5,701 bases of DNA from an uncultured Sphingomonadaceae bacterium (GTDB taxonomy: Bacteria; Pseudomonadota; Alphaproteobacteria; Sphingomonadales; Sphingomonadaceae). The notes below the pieces were generated by a model that worked only from the letters and a program-made list of their open reading frames with translations, was not told the origin of the DNA and searched no databases. The stretch covers positions 1 through 5,701 of the forward strand of contig CALLWN010000206.1 in assembly GCA_938016505.1 (NCBI GenBank). The letters are read 5' to 3'. A program made the position numbers and the translations under genes. Positions 1 through 5,701 of this stretch are shown here, in pieces (within the stretch, counting starts at the first letter, position 1; each line of letters starts with the position of its first letter).

Positions 1-1
1 C

Positions 2-790
2 GGCCATGCCGCCTCGCTCGCCGGCGGGCTGTGGCAGCTCCGCCACGAGCCGGGTGTCCACACCAAGGCGATCCATGCGGCCCAGGCGGCCTGCGCCGGG
101 CTGTGGCACGCACGTCTGGCCCGCCAGGGCTTCCGCGGCCCGCGCGCCATCGTCGAGGGGCCGCAGGGCCTGTGGGCGGCGATGACGGCCGCGCCGCGCG
201 CTCTTGCGGCGTGCGAAGGCTGGCGCCTGTTCGAGCTCTCGCTGAAGCCATGGCCGGCCTGCCGCCACGCCCATGCCGTCATCGACGCTGCGCTCGCGCT
301 TCCGGCCGATGCGCTTGCCGAGGGTCCGATCCGGGTCGAGACCTATGGCGACGCGCTCGCCTTCTGCGACCGGCCGGAGCCGCGGGACGCTGGCGAGGCG
401 AAATTCTCGCTGCAGCATTGCGTGGCGGTGGTTGCCGTGCGCGGTCGGCCCGCCCTTGCCGATTTCGAGCCCGCCGCGATCTCCGATCCGGCGATCGCGG
501 CGGCCCGGGCCCGGGTGACCTGCGAAGTCGCCGAGCCCTTCGCCTCTGCCTACCCCGCCCACTACGGCGCGCGCGTGGTGGCCGGCGGCGCAGTGGCCGA
601 GGCGGCCGATGCCTGGGGCGATCCCGAAAGGCCGCTCGGCCCTGCCGATGTCGAGGCGAAGCTCAGGGCGCTTGCGGCCTGGGGCGGGCTCGACCCGAGG
701 GAAGCCGATGCTGCACGTGCCTGCTGCGCAGCGGACGACGCGGAACCGGTGCAGCCGCTCCTCGAGCTCGTCGGCCGGTGGGTCGCATGA
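2..790 (+). CDS. MmgE/PrpD family protein, 5'-truncated by window edge
   Basis: The reading frame is open from base 2 to the TGA at 788-790 and gives 262 residues, the C-terminal part of a protein usually about 450 long. The true start lies upstream; the ATG at 182 is internal, because clear family sequence precedes it. Family marks, numbered in the visible fragment, are AGGLWQ (8-12), a K-x-x-H pair in TKAIHAAQAA (K22, H25), the LKPWPACRHAHAVIDA segment (81-96, K82, H91) and EAKFSLQHCVAVV (132-144). MmgE/PrpD proteins include 2-methylcitrate dehydratase, cis-aconitate decarboxylase and iminodisuccinate epimerase; they are cytoplasmic and act on small carboxylates. The K and H positions used by characterised members appear kept, so this copy is probably active. 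SLQH replaces the more common SLPY. The substrate cannot be assigned. The gene overlaps the next one by 4 bases (ATGA), which suggests translational coupling. Confidence 0.9.
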   Translation, partial: GHAASLAGGLWQLRHEPGVHTKAIHAAQAACAGLWHARLARQGFRGPRAIVEGPQGLWAAMTAAPRALAACEGWRLFELSLKPWPACRHAHAVIDAALALPADALAEGPIRVETYGDALAFCDRPEPRDAGEAKFSLQHCVAVVAVRGRPALADFEPAAISDPAIAAARARVTCEVAEPFASAYPAHYGARVVAGGAVAEAADAWGDPERPLGPADVEAKLRALAAWGGLDPREADAARACCAADDAEPVQPLLELVGRWVA

Positions 791-2004
791 GCGCGCTTGA
801 GCACCTCGCCGGCTTCGCCTGCCGCCATGCCCCCGGCCCGGCGGCGCTGGCCGCCACGGAGCAGCTGGTGCGCGACACGCTCGCCGTCAGGCTGGCGGGC
901 CTTGCAACGCCTGCGGCAGCGCAGGTGGCAAGGGCCGGCGGCGGGCCGGCGATGCTGGACGGCTTTGCGATCCACTGTCTCGAGTGGGATGCGGTCCACG
1001 AGGAGGCGGTTGTCCATGCCATGTCGGCCGTGACTGCTGCCGCGCGCACCGTCTGCCACCGCGACGGCGTGCGCGATCGCGCGGCAGCGCTTGCCGCCAT
1101 CTCGGCCGGTGTCGAGATCGCCTGCCTGCTTGGCGTCGCGGCCACCAGCCCGCTCACCTTCTTTCGCCCGGCGACTGCGGGCGCCGTTGGCGCTGCCGCT
1201 GCCGCGGGGCGCCTCCTCGGCTTCGGGCCGGAGGCGATGGCGCATGCGCTCGCACTCGGCGTCGCCCAGGCGTGCGGCACCATGCAGGCCCATGTCGAGG
1301 GCAGGCTGACGCTGCCGCTGCAGGTGGGGTTTGCAGCGCGCGCCGGCGTGCTTGCGGCCGATCTGGCCGCCCTCGGGCTCGAGGGGCCATCGGGCGCGAT
1401 CGACGGCCCGTTCGGCTATTTCCCTCTGTTCGACACGGGCGATGTCGCGCCGCATCTCGCCCGCCTCGGCAGCCTCGTGGCCGAGGTCAGCATCAAGCCC
1501 TGGCCCTCGGGCCGGGCGAGCCATGGCGTGCTCGACGCGCTCCAGCAGGTGCAGCAGGCCCATCCGGGCGCGGAGATCATCGCGATCGAGGCGCATGTGC
1601 CGCCGCTGGTGATGCGCCTCGTCGGGCGGCCGTGGGAGCCGGCGATGGCGCCGGCCCGCGCCCGGCTGTGCCTGCCCTTCCTTGCCGCCCTCATGCTCAG
1701 CGATGGCCGGATCGACCCGCGCGCGTTTGCCCCCGCGAGCTTTGCCGATGTGAGGCTGCGGGCGCTGGGCGCCCGGCTGACGCTGGTCGATGACGGCAAC
1801 CCGGACCCCAACGCGCTCGCCCCGCAGCGGGTGCTGGTGACGCTTGCCGGGGGCGGGCGGGTCGAAATCCTGCTTCCCGCCGTGCTCGGCAGCCCGGCTG
1901 CGCCGCTTTCCCCCGACCAGGCGGCGGCCAAGCTGGCCTTCGCCTGCGAGCTCGGCGGCGCGCCCGCCAGTCATGATCCGCTCGACGACCTTCTGCCCGG
2001 ATGA
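787..2004 (+). CDS. Divergent MmgE/PrpD family protein (405 aa)
   Basis: The start at ATG 787 overlaps the TGA of the previous gene; the same frame stays open further upstream, but that part is only a shadow of the first gene. The product is 405 residues, somewhat shorter than the usual 450 or so. Family features in order are an N-terminal helical stretch ending DTLAVRLAG (30-38), the HCLEWDAVHEEAVVHAMS region (63-80, resembling LDYDDTH...HPS; D68 and H77 kept), TAGAVGAAAAAGRLLGFG (130-147), VGFAARAGVLAA (180-191), and IKPWPSGRASHGVLDA (236-251, H246 kept). By eye, the usual histidine before TAG is F126 or R127, and the usual K-x-x-H before the AARxGV helix is L177-P-L-Q180 or close to it. 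SLPY is replaced by CLPF (F298). It may therefore be a subfamily with other chemistry, or a non-catalytic partner of the neighbouring paralogue. Family membership is well supported; the reaction is unknown. Confidence 0.87.
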   Translation: MSALEHLAGFACRHAPGPAALAATEQLVRDTLAVRLAGLATPAAAQVARAGGGPAMLDGFAIHCLEWDAVHEEAVVHAMSAVTAAARTVCHRDGVRDRAAALAAISAGVEIACLLGVAATSPLTFFRPATAGAVGAAAAAGRLLGFGPEAMAHALALGVAQACGTMQAHVEGRLTLPLQVGFAARAGVLAADLAALGLEGPSGAIDGPFGYFPLFDTGDVAPHLARLGSLVAEVSIKPWPSGRASHGVLDALQQVQQAHPGAEIIAIEAHVPPLVMRLVGRPWEPAMAPARARLCLPFLAALMLSDGRIDPRAFAPASFADVRLRALGARLTLVDDGNPDPNALAPQRVLVTLAGGGRVEILLPAVLGSPAAPLSPDQAAAKLAFACELGGAPASHDPLDDLLPG

Positions 2005-3392
2005 TGCCCATGACCGAGACCTGCCCCACCACCTGGTACGACCATGTCGATGCCCGCGCCCTGCTCGAGGCCTACCCGATCGGCGAGGCGTTCGTTCAGC
2101 GCTACACCCGGATGTCGCGGGATGAACTCCGCGCCCGCCAGGAAGCCGACTTCCTGAAGCTGGTGGCGCGCGGCTGGGAGGTGCCCTTCTACCGCAGGCA
2201 CTGGAGCGCCTGCGGGATCGAGCCTGGCGATATCAGGAGCCTCGAGGATCTCCCGAAGCTGCCGAGCTTCGACAAGTCGGACCTGATGGCCTCGATTGCC
2301 GAACATCCGCCGCTTGGCGACTTCCACGGCCGCAACCGTGGCCCGGTCGTGCTCCACACCACCTCGGGCACAACCGGCAAGCCGCAGGTGCTGCTGTTCG
2401 GCCCGTGGGGGCGCGAGGTCGGCAATCTCCTCGTCGCCCGCATGGCGCGCTGGCAGGGGCTGCGCGCGGACGATGTGGTCCACTCGGTCTACGGCCACGG
2501 CATGATCAACGGCGGCCACTATATCCGCGAGGCCTACACCCGCTTCACCGAGGCGCTGTTCCTCTCCGCCGGCACCGGCATCGAGACCCGCTCGGCAAGC
2601 CAGGTGCAGCTGATGGCCGACTTCCGCGCGACCGTGCTCGTCGGTTTCGTCGACTATGTGAGGAAGCTCGCCGAGGTGGCGCGCGAGGCCGGGCTCGAGC
2701 CGGGGCGCGACATCCCGGTCAGGATGATCATCGGCCATCTCGGCACCGAGGACCGCGCTGCAACCGAGGCGGCCTGGGGCGGTGCGAAGGCCTATGACTG
2801 GTATGGCGTCGGCGATACCGGCTGCATCGCGGGCGAAGGCCCCGAGCGCGACGGGCTCTATGTGTGGGAGGATGCCCAGCTGGTCGAGATCTGCGAGGTC
2901 GACACGGGTGCGCCGGTCGCGCGCGGGCAGAAGGGCGACATGGTCGTCACCTGCCTCTACAAGCGGGACGTGGCCCCGGTGATCCGCTTCAACACCCACG
3001 ATGTCTCGGCATTCCGCACCGACGCCAACGCGACCGGCATGGTCTTCGACCGGATCGAGGGCTTCCTCGGCCGCTCCGACAACATGGTGAAGCTGAAGGG
3101 GATCAACGTCTTCCCGCACGCGATCGGGGCGATCATCGAGAACCGGCCCGAGCTTACCGGCGAATATGTCTGCCGGCTGGCGCGGGATTCCTCCGGCGCC
3201 GACCGGATGACGGTCCTGCTCGAGCACCGCGACCCGCGCGCCGAGGCGAAGCCGCCGCTCGCCGCGCTGCTGCGCCAGGGCCTCGGGGTCGAGGTCGAGG
3301 TCGAGCTGGTCGAGCCCGGCGCGACCGCCCAGCTCACCCAGATCGAGGTGAGGCAAAAGCCGATCCGCCTCATCGACGAGCGCCGACGGTGA
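2001..3392 (+). CDS. Phenylacetate-CoA ligase-like adenylate-forming enzyme
   Basis: This 463-residue protein resembles the PaaK-type branch of the acyl-adenylate superfamily (PaaK itself is about 430-440 residues). Such enzymes make an acyl-AMP from a carboxylate and ATP and usually pass the acyl group to CoA, in the cytoplasm. Visible motifs are the PaaK-like N-terminal region with VPFYRRHWSACGI (61-73), the ATP loop TTSGTTGKP (120-128), YDWYGVGDTG (265-274), IRFNTHDVS with D334 at the usual ribose-binding site (328-336), the hinge GRSDNMVKLKGINVFP (357-372) and the C-terminal RQKPIRLIDER, in which K453 matches the adenylation lysine. All core motifs are intact. The ATG at 2001 overlaps the previous stop by 4 bases; ATGs at 2004 and 2010 are alternative starts adding only small changes. 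The substrate is not necessarily phenylacetate: no other paa genes are present, so the acid may be a product of the amidase next door. Confidence 0.9.
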   Translation: MMPMTETCPTTWYDHVDARALLEAYPIGEAFVQRYTRMSRDELRARQEADFLKLVARGWEVPFYRRHWSACGIEPGDIRSLEDLPKLPSFDKSDLMASIAEHPPLGDFHGRNRGPVVLHTTSGTTGKPQVLLFGPWGREVGNLLVARMARWQGLRADDVVHSVYGHGMINGGHYIREAYTRFTEALFLSAGTGIETRSASQVQLMADFRATVLVGFVDYVRKLAEVAREAGLEPGRDIPVRMIIGHLGTEDRAATEAAWGGAKAYDWYGVGDTGCIAGEGPERDGLYVWEDAQLVEICEVDTGAPVARGQKGDMVVTCLYKRDVAPVIRFNTHDVSAFRTDANATGMVFDRIEGFLGRSDNMVKLKGINVFPHAIGAIIENRPELTGEYVCRLARDSSGADRMTVLLEHRDPRAEAKPPLAALLRQGLGVEVEVELVEPGATAQLTQIEVRQKPIRLIDERRR

Positions 3393-4714
3393 GCGCGCCG
3401 GCGCACCGGCTCGGTGTCGTCGCGCTGCGCGCGGCGTTCGATGCAGGCGAACTCTCCCCGGCTGCTGCGACCGACCAGTATCTCGAGCGGATCGCCCGGT
3501 TCGATCCGGCGCTCAACGCGTTCACGGCGGTTGATGCGGAGGGCGCCCGCGCTGCTGCCGGGGAAAGCGCGGCGCGGGTCGCAGCCGGCGCGGCCCGCCC
3601 GCTCGAAGGCGTGCCCATCGCGGTCAAGGCCAACATCGCCGTGCGCGGGCTCCCGTGGCACGGCGGCTTCGGCGCCTGGCGCGACCGGGTGGCAGAAGCC
3701 GATGCCGAGGTCGTCGCCCGGCTGCGCGCGGCTGGCGCCGTCATCCTCGGCACGCTCAACCTCCACGAGGGCGCGCTCGGGGCCACCACCGACAACCCCC
3801 ACTTCGGCCGCACCCACACACCGCACCGCCACGGCCACACGCCAGGCGGCTCGTCTGGCGGGTCGGGCGCTGCGGTTGCTGCCGGCCTGTGCGCTGCAGC
3901 GCTCGGCACCGACACGCTCGGCTCGGTGCGGATCCCTTCGGCCTATTGCGGCGTTGCCGGGCTGAAGCCGACCAATGGCCTCGTTCCCGATGCCGGGCTG
4001 ATGCTGCTGGTCGAAAAATGGGACACGATCGGCCCGCTCGCCCGCTCGGTCGCCGATGTGGCGGCCGTGTTCGCCGAACTCGCGCCTGCCGGGGCGGCCA
4101 GGCCCGTGCGCCGGGTCGCCACCCTCTCCTCGGCACGCGACGTGCCGCTGCACCCGGCGGTTGCGGATGCGTTCCGGCTGGCGACAGGCCTGCTCGAGGG
4201 GCTGGGTGTGCCAGTGGAGGAGCGGCTGACCCACATCGACCACCACAGGGTCCGGCTTGCCGGCTTCGTCGAATCGACCATCGAGGCCGACGCCCGCTTC
4301 GGCGCCGACATGGCAGCGCATCCGCAAGGCTTCTCCGAAGCATTCCGTTCGAGCCTCGCCTTCGGCCGTCGCTTCGCTGCACCCGCCCGGGCCGAAGGCC
4401 AGAAGGCGCTGGCGGAAGCGGGTGCAGCCCTTCGCGCCGTGCTCCAGGCCGATGACGCGATCCTTCTTCCCACCGCGCCGCAGCCGGCCTTCCCGTTCGA
4501 CAGCGAGGCCCCCGTCAGCCAGGCCGATTTCACGGCGCTTGCCAACATCGCCGGCCTGCCCGCGCTTTCGCTCCCCGCCGGCTGGACCGGGGACGGCCTG
4601 CCGGTTGCGGTCCAGCTCGTCGGCCGCGCTGGCGACGAGGCGACCCTGCTCGCGCTGGGCGAGCGGCTGGAGCAGGCGCTCAATGCCCATCGCTGGCCCG
4701 CCGGCTACGCCTGA
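3389..4714 (+). CDS. Amidase signature family hydrolase
   Basis: This is a 441-residue amidase starting at GTG 3389, which overlaps the TGA of the ligase gene (GTGA). No ATG occurs in frame until about residue 200, so the GTG is effectively forced. The Ser-cisSer-Lys triad is complete: K80 in GVPIAVKANI (74-83), S155 in TPGGSSGGSG (151-160) and S179 in GTDTLGSVRIPSAYCG (173-188). The 24-residue spacing between the two serines matches fatty acid amide hydrolase S217/S241. The nucleophile loop reads DTLGS rather than the commoner DTGGS, and a histidine-rich stretch (H138, H143, H146, H148, H150) lies just before the signature. The family hydrolyses amides to carboxylate plus amine or ammonia. 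It resembles GatA, but no gatB or gatC is visible and the context is metabolic, so a stand-alone catabolic amidase is more likely than a tRNA amidotransferase subunit. The substrate is unknown. Confidence 0.92.
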   Translation: MSAPAHRLGVVALRAAFDAGELSPAAATDQYLERIARFDPALNAFTAVDAEGARAAAGESAARVAAGAARPLEGVPIAVKANIAVRGLPWHGGFGAWRDRVAEADAEVVARLRAAGAVILGTLNLHEGALGATTDNPHFGRTHTPHRHGHTPGGSSGGSGAAVAAGLCAAALGTDTLGSVRIPSAYCGVAGLKPTNGLVPDAGLMLLVEKWDTIGPLARSVADVAAVFAELAPAGAARPVRRVATLSSARDVPLHPAVADAFRLATGLLEGLGVPVEERLTHIDHHRVRLAGFVESTIEADARFGADMAAHPQGFSEAFRSSLAFGRRFAAPARAEGQKALAEAGAALRAVLQADDAILLPTAPQPAFPFDSEAPVSQADFTALANIAGLPALSLPAGWTGDGLPVAVQLVGRAGDEATLLALGERLEQALNAHRWPAGYA

Positions 4715-4722
4715 GAGGAGAA

Positions 4723-4728
4723 GAGGAG
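4723..4728 (+). promoter_or_regulatory. Shine-Dalgarno (GAGGAG) of the HapK-like gene
   Basis: The 21-base gap after the amidase stop is almost all purine in its first part, with a GAGGAG core and 7 bases to the ATG at 4736. It is the only strong ribosome binding site in the window and fixes the start of the small downstream gene. A second GAGGAG copy (4715-4720) lies just upstream of it. Confidence 0.75.
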
Positions 4729-4735
4729 ACGCCCC

Positions 4736-5041
4736 ATGCGCATCATCGTGCTGTTCAACCTGAAGCCGGGGGTCGACCCGGCCGCCTACGAGCAGTGGGC
4801 GAGGACGACCGACATGCCAGGCGTGCGCGCGCTGGCGTCGGTGAGCGATTTCCGGGTCCACCGCGTCACCGGCCTTCTCGGCAGCGAGGCGGCGAGCCCC
4901 TATGCCTATGCCGAGACCATCGACATCGTCGGGCTCGACCCGTTCCTCGCCGATGTCGCCTCCGAGGCGGTGCAGAAGGTGGCGGCCGAGTTCCAGGCCT
5001 TCGCCGACGCGCCCCTCTTCCTGCTGACGGAAGACCTCTGA
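4736..5041 (+). CDS. HapK/RedY-like small protein
   Basis: This 101-residue protein has no signal peptide or membrane segment. It begins MRIIVLFNLKPGVDPAAYEQW (a beta strand followed by a helix), continues through SDFRVHRVTGLLGS (37-50) and YAYAETIDIVGL (56-67), and ends in VAAEFQAFADAPLFLLTEDL. This layout matches, from memory, the REDY-like protein HapK family, small alpha/beta proteins of ferredoxin-like, dimeric-barrel type. The family is named from prodigiosin gene clusters (HapK of Hahella, RedY of Streptomyces), where a role in the bipyrrole branch has been proposed. No other prodigiosin-type gene is visible here, so an accessory or small-molecule-binding role in this pathway is an inference. 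EthD or the antibiotic biosynthesis monooxygenase family are alternatives with a similar fold. The start is fixed by a strong Shine-Dalgarno. The stop overlaps the SDR start by one base. Confidence 0.78.
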   Translation: MRIIVLFNLKPGVDPAAYEQWARTTDMPGVRALASVSDFRVHRVTGLLGSEAASPYAYAETIDIVGLDPFLADVASEAVQKVAAEFQAFADAPLFLLTEDL

Positions 5042-5701
5042 TGCGCCGGTTCGAGGGCCGCGTCGTCGCCGTCACCGGCTCGGGCCGCGCTGGCGGGCTG
5101 GGCGCTGCGATCCTGCGCCGGTTTGCCGAGGAAGGGGCGGCCTGCGTCGTCACCGACCTCGGCACGCCGAAGGAGCGCATGGACGCTGGCGACATCGGCA
5201 CGACGGAAGAGATGGAAGCCGTCGCCGAAGGCCTGCGGGCGCTGGGCGCAAGGGCGATCGCGGTGCCCTGCGACGTCCGCTCCGATGCCGATTGCCGCGC
5301 CGTCGTCGAGGCCGCGGTTGGCGCCTTCGGCCGGCTCGACGTGATGGTGGCGAACGCCGGCATCGGCTATCTGATGAAGCCGTTTCTGGAGACCGAGGAG
5401 GCCGACTGGGATGCGGTCCTCGACGTGAACCTGAAGGGCGCCTTCCTCGCGGCGAAGCACGCCGCCGCCCACATGGTGGCGCGAGGGGAGGGCGGGCGGA
5501 TCCTGATGATCGCCTCGCAGGCGGCCAAGTCCGGGTTCCCGCACATGGCGCCCTATTGCGCCTCCAAGCACGGGATGGTGGGGCTGGTGCGGTCGATGGC
5601 GGTCGAGCTTGGCCGCCACGGCATCACGGTCAATGCGGTGTGCCCCAACCATGTGACGACCGGGCTGGGCGCGAAGCAGAACGCCTATTTCGCGAAGCTC
5701 C
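5041..5701 (+). CDS. SDR family oxidoreductase, 3'-truncated by window edge
   Basis: A classical short-chain dehydrogenase/reductase that starts at ATG 5041 and runs off the window after 220 residues; the usual length is about 250-280. It has a Rossmann fold with TGSGRAGGLG (12-21), an acidic residue D39 at the end of the second strand (favours NAD(H) over NADP(H)), CDV (77-79), NAG (105-107), the catalytic N130, S159, Y172 and K176 (YCASK), and NAVCPNHVTTGLG (198-210). The glycine loop is two residues longer than the normal TGxxxGxG. PNHVTT replaces the common PGxVxT. It probably interconverts an alcohol and a ketone in the same pathway; the substrate is unknown. The start shares one base with the previous stop (TGATG), and a weak GGAAG (5029-5033) lies 7 bases upstream. 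Confidence 0.92.
   Translation, partial: MRRFEGRVVAVTGSGRAGGLGAAILRRFAEEGAACVVTDLGTPKERMDAGDIGTTEEMEAVAEGLRALGARAIAVPCDVRSDADCRAVVEAAVGAFGRLDVMVANAGIGYLMKPFLETEEADWDAVLDVNLKGAFLAAKHAAAHMVARGEGGRILMIASQAAKSGFPHMAPYCASKHGMVGLVRSMAVELGRHGITVNAVCPNHVTTGLGAKQNAYFAKL

Noticed and set aside
31..786. Upstream in-frame extension of the second MmgE/PrpD gene, giving a 657-residue product
   Set aside because: This part is arginine/glycine-rich low-complexity sequence that overlaps the well supported first gene in another frame; real family sequence begins at the ATG at 787.
562..1974. Long open frame on the minus strand (470 codons)
   Set aside because: Antisense shadow of two MmgE/PrpD genes, common in GC-rich DNA; its translation is rich in R, A, G and H and shows no recognisable domain.
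1971..3356. Long open frame on the minus strand (461 codons) opposite the ligase
   Set aside because: It mirrors the ligase gene, whose motifs are all intact; the antisense product has no recognisable fold.
2864..3388. Upstream extension of the amidase frame towards a 616-residue protein
   Set aside because: The extension lies inside the ligase gene and is arginine-rich shadow sequence; the amidase fold begins right after the GTG at 3389.
2001..3392. Assignment of the ligase as PaaK of the phenylacetate pathway
   Set aside because: No ring-epoxidase or other paa gene is present, and the family contains many ligases with other acid substrates.
3389..4714. Assignment of the amidase as GatA of the tRNA-dependent amidotransferase
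   Set aside because: The signature is shared by the whole family; no gatB or gatC is adjacent, and the neighbours are metabolic enzymes.
2957..4861. Long open frame on the minus strand (634 codons)
   Set aside because: It spans parts of three real genes on the other strand, and its composition is that of a GC-rich shadow.
1..5701. CRISPR arrays, tRNA/rRNA genes, insertion sequences, terminators
   Set aside because: The window is coding almost throughout; I saw no regular repeats, no transposase, and no hairpin followed by a T run.

Overview
This window is one dense, same-strand gene cluster from a very GC-rich bacterium (roughly 70% G+C by eye, not counted). Codons end almost always in G or C. 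The protein families and the wording of their motifs suggest an alphaproteobacterium, but there is no rRNA or housekeeping marker to confirm this, so the assignment is an inference.

Layout, all on the + strand: (1) 2-790, the C-terminal part of an MmgE/PrpD-family protein, cut by the left edge; (2) 787-2004, a second, shorter and divergent MmgE/PrpD-family protein; (3) 2001-3392, a phenylacetate-CoA-ligase-like adenylate-forming enzyme; (4) 3389-4714, an amidase-signature hydrolase; (5) 4736-5041, a 101-residue HapK/RedY-like small protein; (6) 5041-5701, an SDR-family oxidoreductase, cut by the right edge. Genes 1-4 are joined by three 4-base stop/start overlaps (ATGA, ATGA, GTGA). A 21-base gap carrying the only strong Shine-Dalgarno precedes gene 5, and genes 5 and 6 share one base (TGATG). 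There is no non-coding stretch above 21 bases. I saw no RNA gene, repeat array, mobile element, promoter or terminator. The cluster must begin upstream and continue downstream of the window.

The arrangement reads as a single transcript for a small-molecule pathway, more probably catabolic. The amidase could release a carboxylate from an amide, the ligase could activate a carboxylate to its CoA thioester, the MmgE/PrpD proteins could do dehydration, hydration, epimerisation or decarboxylation chemistry, and the SDR could oxidise or reduce an alcohol/ketone. The substrate cannot be read from the sequence, and I know of no characterised pathway with this exact gene set. The most notable points are the tandem MmgE/PrpD pair, in which the second copy appears to lack several usual active-site residues, and the HapK-like protein, a family named from prodigiosin biosynthesis, inside what looks like a catabolic operon.
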